This document shows, in pieces, positions 36,749 to 46,453 of a DNA stretch of 64,000 bases (positions within the stretch are counted from its first letter, which is position 1; the number at the start of each line of letters is the position of its first letter). The notes beneath the pieces are model-generated. The model did no database searches and was not told the DNA's origin. It saw only the letters and a program-made list of their open reading frames with translations. The stretch spans positions 91,723-155,722 of the forward strand of contig NZ_JACXZT010000018.1 in NCBI RefSeq assembly GCF_014779595.1, given 5' to 3'. The translations under genes were made by a program, and so were the position numbers. Origin of the DNA: Halomonas sp. ML-15 (GTDB lineage: Bacteria > Pseudomonadota > Gammaproteobacteria > Pseudomonadales > Halomonadaceae).

Positions 36749-37681
36749 TTAGAGGGTCACGATCAATAACCCCACCAAAAGCCCCGCACCGCCCACCAGG
36801 AAATTGATCGTCAGCGGCTCGCCGAGCAGCAGAGCGCCAAACAGCACCCCGAATATCGGCGCCAGCAGTGAAAAGACGCCCAACTGCGAAGCGAAATAGC
36901 GCTTGAGCAGCGCAAACCAGAGCAGCAGCGCAGCCAGCGAGATCCCCAGCGTCTGGAAGGCCAGGCTGGCGACCACGGCACCGCTTATCTGGATGCGGCC
37001 AAGATCGCCGAACAGGGCGGCCGCGGGCAGCAACAGGAGCCCTGCGACGGCCAGTTGGTAGTAGAGCGTTTGCAGCGGAGGCGCCTCAGCGAGGGAGGAG
37101 CGGCGTATCACCAATGTGGTCGCGGCCCAGGAAAGGCCGGCCAGCAGCCCCAGGATATCGCCGCGCAAGATATCGGCGGCATTCTCGATCCCGGTGTCGG
37201 GCGCCATGGCAAAGACCATCCCGCCAAAGGCCAGCCCGATGCCCATCCACTGCCGCCGCGTCAACTGCTCACCCGGCACCAGCCAGTGCAATCCCAGGGC
37301 GGCAAACACCGGCGCCGTATAGAGAAATACCGACATATGCGATGCCAGGGTGTAGTTCAGCCCCCACGCAACGAAGGTGAACTCGGCGCTAAACCCCACG
37401 CCCACCAGCAGGCCGGGGAGCCAGTGGGCACGCATATCGGCCAGCCGGATGCCTTGCCAATGCACCAGGGCCGCCACCAGCAGCGCCGCGAGAGAGGAGC
37501 GTAGGGCCACCTGTGCCAGCGGCGAGATATCCGCCGCCACTATCTTGATCGCCACCTGCTGAAACCCCAGCGCCAGGCAGAACAGCACCATCAGCATGCT
37601 GGCCTGCAGGTCCAGGTGGCAGCGGATCGGCGCAGCACCCTCAATAGCCACAGGATTACTCAACGGCTGGGCATCTCGCAT
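36749..37681 (-). CDS. EamA-family DMT exporter
   Basis: This 310-residue inner-membrane protein has ten hydrophobic helices in two EamA repeats: residues 28-160 (SMLMVLFCLALGFQQVAIKI) and 175-305 (GLLAGLSWAATTLVIRRSSL). Members export metabolites or amino acids. GAGGAGG precedes the ATG at 37681. It is divergent from a LysR-type regulator whose probable operator lies in the shared gap, so its substrate is probably also the regulator's inducer. The specific cargo is unknown. Confidence 0.9.
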   Translation of the reverse strand: MRDAQPLSNPVAIEGAAPIRCHLDLQASMLMVLFCLALGFQQVAIKIVAADISPLAQVALRSSLAALLVAALVHWQGIRLADMRAHWLPGLLVGVGFSAEFTFVAWGLNYTLASHMSVFLYTAPVFAALGLHWLVPGEQLTRRQWMGIGLAFGGMVFAMAPDTGIENAADILRGDILGLLAGLSWAATTLVIRRSSLAEAPPLQTLYYQLAVAGLLLLPAAALFGDLGRIQISGAVVASLAFQTLGISLAALLLWFALLKRYFASQLGVFSLLAPIFGVLFGALLLGEPLTINFLVGGAGLLVGLLIVTL

Positions 37682-37702
37682 AACACCTCCTCAATGGCAG
37701 TT

Positions 37703-37720
37703 AATGCTCAGTTGAGCATT
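37703..37720. promoter_or_regulatory. Palindromic LysR-type operator
   Basis: AATGCTCA-GT-TGAGCATT is a perfect 8+8 inverted repeat, extended by flanking GGCA and TGCC. It lies between the EamA gene (minus) and the LysR gene (plus), where such regulators normally bind. Confidence 0.65.
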
Positions 37721-37778
37721 TGCCATGGGAGCGACCAACCGATTAATGTGACGACCTAGGATCAGGAAAACTCACTCT

Positions 37779-38753
37779 ATGAAGATCGAACGCCTCCCCT
37801 TGAACGCCTTGCGAGCCTTCGCCGAGGCGGCGCGTACGGAGAGTTTCAAGAGCGCCGCCGGTCGCCTGGGCGTGACTCCCGGCGCGGTCAGCCGGCAGAT
37901 CAAGCAGCTCGAAGAGCGCCTCGGCATTAGCCTCTTCGCCCGCCACGCCAATGGGGTGCAGCTGAATGAGGCCGGGCGGCAGTTGGCGAAAGATATCGAC
38001 AGCGGCCTGGAACGGATTGCCGCGGGTGTGATGGCCGCACGCCAGCATGCCCATCAGGCGCCGCTACTGACGCTCAGCGCGCCGCCATCCTTTATGCAGC
38101 TGTGGTTACTGCCCCGGTTGGCGGAGTTCGACGCTACGCTGGGCGGCCTCGATATCTCCCTGGATGCCAGCCAGTCGCTCACCACCCCCGCTTGGCAGGG
38201 CGATGGCGCCCGCCTGGCGATTCGCTACGGCCGCGGCCCCTGGCCGGAGGCGAACAGCCACCGACTATTCGACGACGAGCTGTTTCCCGTCTGCGCCCCC
38301 TCTCTGCTCGCACAGTACGACCGTCCCCTGCAGCCGGCCGACCTGACCAATCACCGCTTGCTGGAGGTCACCTGGGAGTCGCTCCAGGGGATCGCTTTCC
38401 CCGGCTGGCAGGCATGGCTCGATGCCGCCGGCGTCGGCGACAAGGTAGCGCCACCGCAACACCGCTACTCCCTGTTCAGCATGGCCCTGGACCAGGCCAT
38501 CGCCGGGCGGGGCATCATGCTGGCCAACCACCCTATCGCGATGGATCGGCTCGATAGCGGCGTACTGGTGCGCCCCTTCGGCGAGCGCCATGTGCTCCCC
38601 TCACCGCTGACCTACGACCTGCTGACGCCCCCTAGCGGCGAGGCGCCACCTGCGGTGGCACGCTTTATCGACTGGCTGCTGGCCGAGGCCGCTGCGTTCG
38701 ACCGGGACGCGCATGCGAACTCTAATACACCCGCGCATTTCACCGCCTACTGA
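37779..38753 (+). CDS. LysR-family transcriptional regulator (GcvA-like)
   Basis: This 324-residue regulator has an N-terminal winged helix-turn-helix (LRAFAEAARTESFKSAAGRL, GVTPGAVSRQIKQLEERLG) and a LysR substrate-binding domain from about residue 92. The GcvA-type subgroup is suggested by the LNALRAFAEAAR start and by FARHANGVQLNEAGR. It probably controls the divergent EamA exporter through the palindrome at 37703. It is followed by recC after 42 bases but is unlikely to be functionally connected to it. Confidence 0.93.
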   Translation: MKIERLPLNALRAFAEAARTESFKSAAGRLGVTPGAVSRQIKQLEERLGISLFARHANGVQLNEAGRQLAKDIDSGLERIAAGVMAARQHAHQAPLLTLSAPPSFMQLWLLPRLAEFDATLGGLDISLDASQSLTTPAWQGDGARLAIRYGRGPWPEANSHRLFDDELFPVCAPSLLAQYDRPLQPADLTNHRLLEVTWESLQGIAFPGWQAWLDAAGVGDKVAPPQHRYSLFSMALDQAIAGRGIMLANHPIAMDRLDSGVLVRPFGERHVLPSPLTYDLLTPPSGEAPPAVARFIDWLLAEAAAFDRDAHANSNTPAHFTAY

Positions 38754-38795
38754 TTTGCGGCACCATGAGGCCTTGCCTCCGCAGGAAGTTACGCC

Positions 38796-41700
38796 ATGCC
38801 GTTTGCCACCACGCCACTAACACCCGGCTTTATGGTCATCCACGGCAATCGCCTGGAGGATCTGCGCGGCGTGGCGGTGGAGTGGATGAAGCGCCACCCG
38901 CTCGGCCCGCTGGAGAACGAGACGATCCTGGTGCAGAGCAACGGCATCAGCCAGTGGCTCAAGCTGGCGCTGGCCGCAGATGAGCGGGACGACGGCACCG
39001 GCGGCTCGGGCATTGCCGCGGCACTGGATATCACCCTGCCGGCGCGCTTCCTGTGGCAGGCCTACCGCGCGGTGCTCAACCATGTGGAACATGATCCCCA
39101 GGCGGTGCCGGCCACCTCGCCCTTCGACAAGTCCCATCTGCTGTGGCGGCTGCTGCGCCTGCTGCCGGAGCTGATGGAGCGCGACGAATTCGCCCCGCTG
39201 CGCCAGTTCCTCGCCCACGACGACGACCTGCGCAAGCACTACCAGCTCGCCGAGCGCCTGGCCGACCTGTTCGACCAGTACCAGGTCTACCGCGCCGACT
39301 GGCTCGACGCCTGGGGCCGCGGCGAGGACGTGCTGATCTCCGCCCGCGGCGAGGCCCGCCCACTGGACGACGCCCAGCGCTGGCAGCCCGCCCTTTGGCG
39401 CGCCGTGGGTGAGAGCGTCGCCAATGACGTCGGCGACCAGGGCATCGCCTCCAGCCGCGCCATGGTGCACCACCGCTTTATGGACGCCGCCGCCCAGCTC
39501 GACGCCAATCACCGCCCGCCCGGCCTGCCGCGCCGGGTGATGGTGTTCGGCATCTCCTCGCTGCCCCAACAGGCACTGGAGGCGCTGGCCGCCATCGCCC
39601 GCTGCTGCCAGGTGGTGCTCTGCGTGCACAACCCCTGCCAGCACTACTGGGCGGATATCATCGAACACAAGGAGCTGCTGAGAGCCGCGAGCCGCCGCCA
39701 GCAGCGCAAGGTCGGCATGCCGGAGCGCCTCGATGTGCTCGGCGACGGAGACGCCAGTGGTGACGGAGCGGAGAGCCTGCACCTCCACGCCCAGCCGCTG
39801 CTGGCCGCCTGGGGCAAGCAGGGCCGCGACTACCTGCGCCTGCTCGACGAGCACGACGACAGCCAGCAGTACGCCGGCCTGTTCGCCGCCGACTCGCTGC
39901 GCATCGACCTGTTCGAGCCCTTCGTCAACAGCCGCGGCCAGGCGCGCCTGCTCAATCAACTGCAGGACGACATCCGCGAACTGCGCCCGCTGCACGAGAC
40001 CCGCGAAACCTGGCCGGCGGTGGACACCCAGGCCGACAACTCCATCGTCTTTCACCTCGCCCACAGCCCCCAGCGCGAGGTGGAGATCCTCCACGACCAG
40101 CTGCTGGCCGCCTTCAGCGCCGACCCGCAGCTGCGCCCGCGGGACATCATCGTGATGGTGCCGGATATCGACCACTACGCGCCGCATATCCAGGCGGTCT
40201 TTGGTCAGTATCAGAGGGCGCCGTATGCGCAGGTCCAAGCCGAGCGCGAGGACCCGCGGCATATTCCCTACACCCTCTCCGACCAGGGCAGCCGCCACCG
40301 CCTGCCGCTGCTGATCGCCCTGGAGATCCTGCTGCGCCTGCCGGAGCTGCGCCTCTCGGTGAGCGAGCTGCTCGACCTGATCGACGTGCCGGCGCTGCGC
40401 AGCCGCTTCGGCATCGACGAGGAGGACCTGCCGACCCTGCGCCGCTGGATCGAAGGCGCCGGCATCCGCTGGGGCCTGCACGGCCAGCAGCGCGCCAGCC
40501 TCGACCTGCCCGGCGGCATGGAGCAGAACACCTGGGCCTTCGGCCTGCGCCGGCTGCTGCTCGGCTACGCCGTGGGCGAGGCGGCCTCCGGCCCCTGGCA
40601 GGGCATCGAACCGTTCGACGATATCGGCGGCCTCGACGCCCAACTGGCTGGCCCCCTGGCCACCCTGCTGGAGAGCCTGGAGCGCCAGTGGCACGCCCTG
40701 CGCGAGCCCACCGACGTGAACGGCTGGGTGCAGCGCCTGCGCCAGCTGCTGGAGGAGAGCTTCAGCGGCGACGACGCCCAGGACAGCCTGATGCTGGCGC
40801 AGCTCGAACAGGCCCTGCAGACCTGGCAGGAGAGCGCCGAGGAGGCCGGGCTGACCCGCGACCTGCCGCTCTCGGTGGTGCGCGAACACTGGCTGGCCCA
40901 GATCGACGAGCACAGCCTCTCCCAGCGCTTCATGGCCGGCGCGGTCAATTTCGCCACCCTAATGCCGATGCGCGCCATCCCCTTCAAGCGCGTCTGCCTG
41001 CTGGGCATGAACGACGGCGACTACCCGCGCAGCCACCCGCCGATGGACTTCGACCTGATGAACGGCGACTACCGCCCCGGCGACCGCTCCCGCCGCGAGG
41101 ACGACCGCTACCTGTTCCTCGAAGCGCTGCTCTCGGCCCGCGACCAGCTCTACGTGAGCTGGGTGGGGCGCAGCATCGTCGACAACAACGAGAAGCCCCC
41201 CTCGGTGCTGGTCGGCCAGCTGCGCGACCACCTCAAGGCCGGCTGGCAAGCACAAGACGACGGCGAGCTGCTCGTGGCACTTACCACCGAGCACCCGCTG
41301 CAGCCGTTCAGTCGCCGCTACTTCGCCACCCCGCAGCAGCACGCCGCCCGCAGCGTCGCCGACCAGCGGCTGTTTACCTACGCCCATGAGTGGCACGAGG
41401 TGCACGCCGAGGCGGCCCCGGCACAAGCCAACGAGGCACTCGAAGCGTTCAAGCACGAAACGCCTCTGACGCTGGTCCAGCTCGGCAATTTCCTGCGCGA
41501 CCCGGCCCGGGCCTTCTTCAACACCCGGCTCAAGGTGTTCCTCGACCAGGAGGACCTCACCAGCCTCGACCACGAACCCTTCACCCTGGACGGCCTCTCC
41601 AACTGGCAGCTGCAGGACCTGCTGATCCAGGTGCAGCGCCGCGCCGTGGACGCCGGCCAGCCCCGCGAACCGGCCATGCTCGACGCCCTCGACCGCCTGC

Positions 41701-42497
41701 AGGGCCAGGGCGTGCTCGCCATGGGCGCCTTCGGTGAGCGCATGCGCGAGCAGCTGATCGAGCCGATGCCGGAGCTGTTCGAAGCCTATGAGGCGGCCCT
41801 GGAGGAGTGGCCCCACGCCGTGGCGGAGCCCGAGCCGGTGCGACTCAACGTCCCCGGCGCCCCGCCCCTCGAGGATTGGCTCGACGAACTGCGCCGCGAC
41901 GCCAACGGCCAGCGCTGCCGTCTGCTGCTCTCCAGCAGCAGCCTGATCAAGAAGGGCAAGTACCACTGGCACCACCTGCTGCGCCCCTGGGTCGCCCACT
42001 TATCCGGCCATTTGAGTGGCGAGCCCATGACCACCCAACTGCTCTCCAAGGCGGGAAATGTGACGCTGCCGCCCCTCGACCCGGAAGTGGCCAAAGAACA
42101 CCTGCGCGAGATCATCAAGGCGTGGCAGGCCGGCATGCAGGCGCCGCTGCCGCTGGCCATCGGCACCGCCTTCGTCTGGCTGAGCAAGTTGGGGACGCCT
42201 GAGTCCGAGCGCGACAGCGATGCCTGGCACGCCGCCCGCAAAGCTTACGAAGGAGACGACTTCAACGCCGGAGAGGTGGGCCGCAACCCCTACCTGGCCC
42301 ACCGCTGGCCCAGCTTTACCGCGCTCTATGAAGCCCGCCACGACGCCGGCGGCTTCGCACAACTGACCGAACGCCTGCTCGCCCCGGTGCATCTGGCCGT
42401 GAAAGGGGACAAGAAGGGCGAGAAGAAGGAAGAGAGAAGAGGGAAGAGCGAAGAGGGAAGAGAGAAGAGAGAAGAAGGAAGGGGGGAGACGAAATGA
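38796..42497 (+). CDS. recC: Exodeoxyribonuclease V subunit gamma (RecC)
   Basis: RecC is the scaffold and Chi-recognising subunit of RecBCD, which repairs double-strand breaks and degrades linear phage DNA. The 1233-residue protein has the inactivated helicase-like N-terminal part (NETILVQSNGISQWLKLALA), the FNMRAIPFK-type stretch reading MPMRAIPFKRVCLLGMNDGDY, and a C-terminal nuclease-like domain. AGGAAG precedes the ATG. The last 30 residues are a Lys/Glu/Arg-only tail absent from typical RecC, encoded by a purine-only tract. It overlaps recB by ATGA; ptrA, present in enteric bacteria, is absent. Confidence 0.97.
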   Translation: MPFATTPLTPGFMVIHGNRLEDLRGVAVEWMKRHPLGPLENETILVQSNGISQWLKLALAADERDDGTGGSGIAAALDITLPARFLWQAYRAVLNHVEHDPQAVPATSPFDKSHLLWRLLRLLPELMERDEFAPLRQFLAHDDDLRKHYQLAERLADLFDQYQVYRADWLDAWGRGEDVLISARGEARPLDDAQRWQPALWRAVGESVANDVGDQGIASSRAMVHHRFMDAAAQLDANHRPPGLPRRVMVFGISSLPQQALEALAAIARCCQVVLCVHNPCQHYWADIIEHKELLRAASRRQQRKVGMPERLDVLGDGDASGDGAESLHLHAQPLLAAWGKQGRDYLRLLDEHDDSQQYAGLFAADSLRIDLFEPFVNSRGQARLLNQLQDDIRELRPLHETRETWPAVDTQADNSIVFHLAHSPQREVEILHDQLLAAFSADPQLRPRDIIVMVPDIDHYAPHIQAVFGQYQRAPYAQVQAEREDPRHIPYTLSDQGSRHRLPLLIALEILLRLPELRLSVSELLDLIDVPALRSRFGIDEEDLPTLRRWIEGAGIRWGLHGQQRASLDLPGGMEQNTWAFGLRRLLLGYAVGEAASGPWQGIEPFDDIGGLDAQLAGPLATLLESLERQWHALREPTDVNGWVQRLRQLLEESFSGDDAQDSLMLAQLEQALQTWQESAEEAGLTRDLPLSVVREHWLAQIDEHSLSQRFMAGAVNFATLMPMRAIPFKRVCLLGMNDGDYPRSHPPMDFDLMNGDYRPGDRSRREDDRYLFLEALLSARDQLYVSWVGRSIVDNNEKPPSVLVGQLRDHLKAGWQAQDDGELLVALTTEHPLQPFSRRYFATPQQHAARSVADQRLFTYAHEWHEVHAEAAPAQANEALEAFKHETPLTLVQLGNFLRDPARAFFNTRLKVFLDQEDLTSLDHEPFTLDGLSNWQLQDLLIQVQRRAVDAGQPREPAMLDALDRLQGQGVLAMGAFGERMREQLIEPMPELFEAYEAALEEWPHAVAEPEPVRLNVPGAPPLEDWLDELRRDANGQRCRLLLSSSSLIKKGKYHWHHLLRPWVAHLSGHLSGEPMTTQLLSKAGNVTLPPLDPEVAKEHLREIIKAWQAGMQAPLPLAIGTAFVWLSKLGTPESERDSDAWHAARKAYEGDDFNAGEVGRNPYLAHRWPSFTALYEARHDAGGFAQLTERLLAPVHLAVKGDKKGEKKEERRGKSEEGREKREEGRGETK

Positions 42498-45400
42498 GCG
42501 ACGTCGCACAGCCAGTAGCGCTCGATCCACTCCAGTTTCCCCTGCACGGCAGCCGCCTGATCGAAGCCAGCGCCGGAACGGGCAAGACCTTCACCATCGC
42601 CCTGCTCTATGTGCGACTGGTGCTGGGCGCCCGCTCGGCCGAGGACGACGCCGCCTTCGAGCGCCCGCTGACGCCGCCGGAAATCCTCGTCGTCACCTTC
42701 ACCAACGCCGCCACCCAGGAGCTGCGCGAGCGGATTCGGGCGCGACTAGTGGAAGCTGCTTCTGTCTTTCTAGACCAAGCTTCGGGAGCAGGATGTAGCG
42801 GAGGTCCTATGCCAGGGATGGCATCGGTAGCGCCCAGGGATGGGTTCACAGCGCCTCCGCGAAATCCTGCTGACGAAGCGTCTGACCAAGGTAGGACAGG
42901 ATCAGCCCCGACGTCACAAGATCCGCTGCTGATCGCCCTCCGCGACCAGTACGCCCCCGCCAGTTGGCCCGCCTGCGCCCGGCGCCTGCAGCTCGCCGCC
43001 GAGTGGATGGACGAGGCCGCCGTCTCCACCATCCACAGCTGGTGCTACCGCATGCTGCGCGAGCACGCCTTCGACAGCGGCAGCCTGTTCTCGCTGAATC
43101 TGGAAAACGACCAGACCGAGCTGGAGCTCGAGGTGGTGCGCGACTACTGGCGCAGCTTCTACTACCCCCTCGGCGCCGACGAACTGGCCGCGGTGGTGCG
43201 CCACTGGCAGTCCCCCGAGGCACTGCACGCCGCCGTGCGCGGCCTGATGCCCGAGTGCGCCGCGCTGGACAGCAACGCCCCGCCGCCCGCCGAGACGGTA
43301 GCCAACGCAAGCCGCGAAACCGCCCAGCGCCTGGCCGAGCTCAAGGCGCCGTGGGCCCAGTGGGTCGATGAGTGCGAAGCGCTGTTCGAAGAGGCCGCCC
43401 AGCAGAAGGCCTTCAAGGGACAGAGCTTCAATGCCCGCAGCCGCGCCAACTGGCTGGGCGCGCTGCGCGACTGGTGCCAGGGTGACGCCACCTGGCCCGG
43501 CCTCACCGACGCCGCCTGGAAGCGCCTCACGCCCCAGGGCATGGCGGATATCTGGCTCAAGGGCGAGCCGCCCAACCACCCGGCGCTGGCCGCGCTGGAA
43601 GCCTTGCAGGAAGAGCTCAACGCCCTGCCCGATCCCTACGCCGACCTGCTCACCCACGCCGTGCACTGGTGCCGCGCCCGGCTCGACCGCGAGCAGGAGC
43701 GCCGCGCCGAGATGGGCCCCAACGAGCTGCTGACGCACCTCGACCGGGCACTTGCCGGCCCCAACAGCGAGGCGCTGAGCGCCCAGATCCGTCGCCAGTT
43801 CCCGGTCGCCCTGGTCGACGAATTCCAGGACACCGACCCGGTTCAGTACCGCATCTTCGACTGCGTATACTGCATCCGCGAGAACCGCCGCGAGTGTGGC
43901 GTCTTCCTGATCGGCGACCCCAAGCAGGCGATCTACGCCTTCCGCGGCGCCGACATCTACACCTACCTGCGCGCCCGCCGCGACACCGAAGGCCGCCACG
44001 TCACCCTGGGCACCAACTTCCGCTCCAGCACCGCCATGGTCGAGGCGGTCAACCGCTGCTTCGAATTCGCCGAGCGCCACCCACCGGGGGCCTTTCTGTT
44101 CAAGGAGAGCGACGGCAGCAATCCCGTCCCCTTCACGCCCGTTGGCGCCAAAGGCCGCAAGGACGTACTCACCCGCCGCGGCCAGCCGCTCCCCGCCATG
44201 ACCCTGTGGCAGCTCGACAGCGACGAGCCGCTCTCCAAGACCGCCTACCACGGCGTGATGGCCGAGCGCTGCGCCTCGCATATGGTCGAGCTGCTCAACG
44301 AGGGGCAAAGCGGCCGGAGCGGCTTCCAGAATGAGCAAGGCGACCTCCAGCCGCTCAAGCCCTCCGATATGGCGGTGCTGGTCAACGGCCTGGGCGAGGC
44401 GCGGGCGATTCGCCAGGCGCTGGCCCGGCGCGGGGTGAAGAGCGTCTACCTCTCCGACAAGGACAAGGTCTTCGCCTCGCCCATCGCGCCGCAGCTGGAA
44501 GCCTGGCTGCACGCCTGCGCCGAGCCCGACGACACCCGCAAGCTGCACACCGCCCTGGCCATGCCCGCGCTGGGACTGGATATCGCCGACCTCGACAAAT
44601 TAAATGCCGACGAACTGGCCTGGGAAGGCCGGGTGATGCAGTTCCGCGACTACCACAAGCTGTGGCAGCGCCAGGGCGTGCTGCCGCTGGTGCGGCGGCT
44701 GATCAACGACTTCGGCATCGCCACCCGGCTGCTCGCCGGTGGGCCGGCCTCGGAAGGAGAACGCTCCCTAACGGATTTGCTGCACCTGGGCGAACTGCTG
44801 CAACAGGCCAGCCAGGAACTCGACGGCGAGCACGCCCTGATCCGCTTCCTGGCCGAGTCCATCGCTCACCCGGAAGGCCAGGGCGACACCCACAAGCTGC
44901 GCCTGGAGAGCGACGCCGACCTGGTGCAGGTGATCACCATCCACAAGTCCAAGGGGCTGGAGTACCCGCTGGTGTTCCTGCCGTTTATCTGCGGCCACCG
45001 CCCCACCAAGGCCGACGACGCCCCGCTGCGCTGGCACGACGCCGAAGGCCGGCTACGCATCAGCCTGGAGGCCGACGACGAGATGCTCGCCGTCGTCGAC
45101 CGCGAGCGCCTGGGCGAGGACCTGCGCAAGCTCTATGTCGCCCTGACCCGCGCCCGCCACGCCACCTGGCTGGGCATGGCGCCGCTCAAGGGGCTGGAAG
45201 GCAGCGCCATGGGGCAAGTGCTTACCAACGGCGAAGCCATCGTCACTGCTGGCTTCGGCGCGGCGCTGACCCGGCTCAAGGGCGAGGGCAGCGAGGCGTG
45301 CCAGGCCATCCAGATCGAACCGGCGCCCCAGGCCCACGCCCAGGTCATCGACCTGGGCAGCGACGCCCCGGCCCTGGGCGAGGCACGCACGCCCCAGCGC

Positions 45401-46453
45401 GCCGCCCGCGAGCACTGGTGGATCGCCAGCTACTCGGCGCTGCGCCTTTCCGGCGAGGCGATGTCTCCCGAGGCCCTTGCTGAAACCTCAGGCCCTGAAT
45501 CCATGGCCGCCCCAGTAAGGGCTGACTTACCTCCAATTCCGCATGGCAGCGAGATCCAGCCAAGCGGCACCGCCGACAGCGTCAGCCTGCCGGAGCCCGC
45601 CACCGCCATGGAGGCCACCGCCCTGGAAGTGCTCGAGGAGCCCCGCGACAGCGGCCAGAGCGAGCCGCTGCCCTCGCTTCACAGGTTTCCTAGAGGACCG
45701 GGGCCCGGTACCTTCCTCCACGGCATCATGGAGTGGGCCGGCGAACAGGGCTTCGCCCGCGCCGCCGCCGACCCCGCGGCTCGGGAGGACGCCCTGGCTC
45801 GGCGCTGCCAGTTGCGCGGCTGGCAACAGTGGCTGCCCACCCTGCACGACTGGTTCGGTGCGCTGCTCAGCGCCCCGCTGCCGCTTCCCGATGAAGCCGG
45901 CAGCCTGCGGCTCGAAACGCTGACCCACTACCAGGTGGAGATGGAGTTCTGGTTCGCCGCCAGCCGCGTCGACACCCGCCGCCTGGACGCCCTCGTAAGT
46001 GCTTACACACTCCCTGGCGCCCAGGCCACGCCACGGGTAGCGCTGGACGCCGATACCCTCAACGGTATGCTCAAGGGCTTTATCGACCTGGTGTTCGAGT
46101 TCGAGGGGCGCTACTACGTGGCCGACTGGAAATCCAACCACCTGGGGCCGGACGACAGCGCCTACAGCATGGACGCCATGCGCCAGGCCGTGGCCGCCAA
46201 GCGCTACGACCTGCAGTACTCGCTCTACCTGCTCGCCCTGCACCGCCTGCTCAAGGCGCGCCTGCCGGACTACGACTACGACCGCCATATCGGCGGCTCG
46301 CTCACCGTCTTCCTAAGGGGCAGCAACGCCGAGAGCCGCGGCGTCTACGCCGAGCGCCCGCCCCGGGAGCTGATCGACGCCATGGACGCGCTGTTCCAGG
46401 GCAAGGGCCACGCCGCCGCCCAGGCGCCGACCGACACGGAGACGCCGGCATGA
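42494..46453 (+). CDS. recB: Exodeoxyribonuclease V subunit beta (RecB)
   Basis: RecB is the 3'-5' helicase and nuclease subunit. The 1319-residue protein has Walker A (EASAGTGKTFT, residues 20-30), helicase motif II (VALVDEFQDTDPVQYRIF), motif VI (LYVALTRARHATWLG) and the C-terminal nuclease (DLVFEFEGRYYVADWKSNHL) with catalytic Asp and Lys. Residues about 93-137 are foreign-looking (GCSGGPMPGMASVAPRDGF) and come from an 85-base palindromic repeat inserted in frame. A second Pro/Ala-rich stretch near residues 990-1050 is a flexible linker before the nuclease. It overlaps both recC and recD by ATGA. Confidence 0.97.
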   Translation: MSDVAQPVALDPLQFPLHGSRLIEASAGTGKTFTIALLYVRLVLGARSAEDDAAFERPLTPPEILVVTFTNAATQELRERIRARLVEAASVFLDQASGAGCSGGPMPGMASVAPRDGFTAPPRNPADEASDQGRTGSAPTSQDPLLIALRDQYAPASWPACARRLQLAAEWMDEAAVSTIHSWCYRMLREHAFDSGSLFSLNLENDQTELELEVVRDYWRSFYYPLGADELAAVVRHWQSPEALHAAVRGLMPECAALDSNAPPPAETVANASRETAQRLAELKAPWAQWVDECEALFEEAAQQKAFKGQSFNARSRANWLGALRDWCQGDATWPGLTDAAWKRLTPQGMADIWLKGEPPNHPALAALEALQEELNALPDPYADLLTHAVHWCRARLDREQERRAEMGPNELLTHLDRALAGPNSEALSAQIRRQFPVALVDEFQDTDPVQYRIFDCVYCIRENRRECGVFLIGDPKQAIYAFRGADIYTYLRARRDTEGRHVTLGTNFRSSTAMVEAVNRCFEFAERHPPGAFLFKESDGSNPVPFTPVGAKGRKDVLTRRGQPLPAMTLWQLDSDEPLSKTAYHGVMAERCASHMVELLNEGQSGRSGFQNEQGDLQPLKPSDMAVLVNGLGEARAIRQALARRGVKSVYLSDKDKVFASPIAPQLEAWLHACAEPDDTRKLHTALAMPALGLDIADLDKLNADELAWEGRVMQFRDYHKLWQRQGVLPLVRRLINDFGIATRLLAGGPASEGERSLTDLLHLGELLQQASQELDGEHALIRFLAESIAHPEGQGDTHKLRLESDADLVQVITIHKSKGLEYPLVFLPFICGHRPTKADDAPLRWHDAEGRLRISLEADDEMLAVVDRERLGEDLRKLYVALTRARHATWLGMAPLKGLEGSAMGQVLTNGEAIVTAGFGAALTRLKGEGSEACQAIQIEPAPQAHAQVIDLGSDAPALGEARTPQRAAREHWWIASYSALRLSGEAMSPEALAETSGPESMAAPVRADLPPIPHGSEIQPSGTADSVSLPEPATAMEATALEVLEEPRDSGQSEPLPSLHRFPRGPGPGTFLHGIMEWAGEQGFARAAADPAAREDALARRCQLRGWQQWLPTLHDWFGALLSAPLPLPDEAGSLRLETLTHYQVEMEFWFAASRVDTRRLDALVSAYTLPGAQATPRVALDADTLNGMLKGFIDLVFEFEGRYYVADWKSNHLGPDDSAYSMDAMRQAVAAKRYDLQYSLYLLALHRLLKARLPDYDYDRHIGGSLTVFLRGSNAESRGVYAERPPRELIDAMDALFQGKGHAAAQAPTDTETPA
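42787..42871. repeat. 85-base palindromic repeat element inside recB
   Basis: The outer arms AGCAGGATGTAGCGGAGG and CCTCCGCGAAATCCTGCT are inverted repeats matching at 16 of 18 positions. Between them CCAGGGATGG occurs twice, each able to form a small hairpin. The reading frame continues through it, adding roughly 28 residues to RecB. It looks like a dispersed MITE- or REP-like genomic repeat. Confidence 0.75.

Noticed and set aside
38817..40913. A 698-codon open frame on the minus strand opposite recC
   Set aside because: It mirrors recC codons in high-GC DNA, has no recognisable domains or ribosome site, and consists of Ala/Gly/Val/Gln-rich shadow sequence.
42408..42497. Purine-rich repeats considered as a CRISPR-like or satellite array
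   Set aside because: No regular unit or spacers; it is coding low-complexity DNA at the end of recC.
42914..44548. A 544-codon open frame on the minus strand opposite recB
   Set aside because: Shadow of recB caused by GC-rich third positions; no family resemblance.
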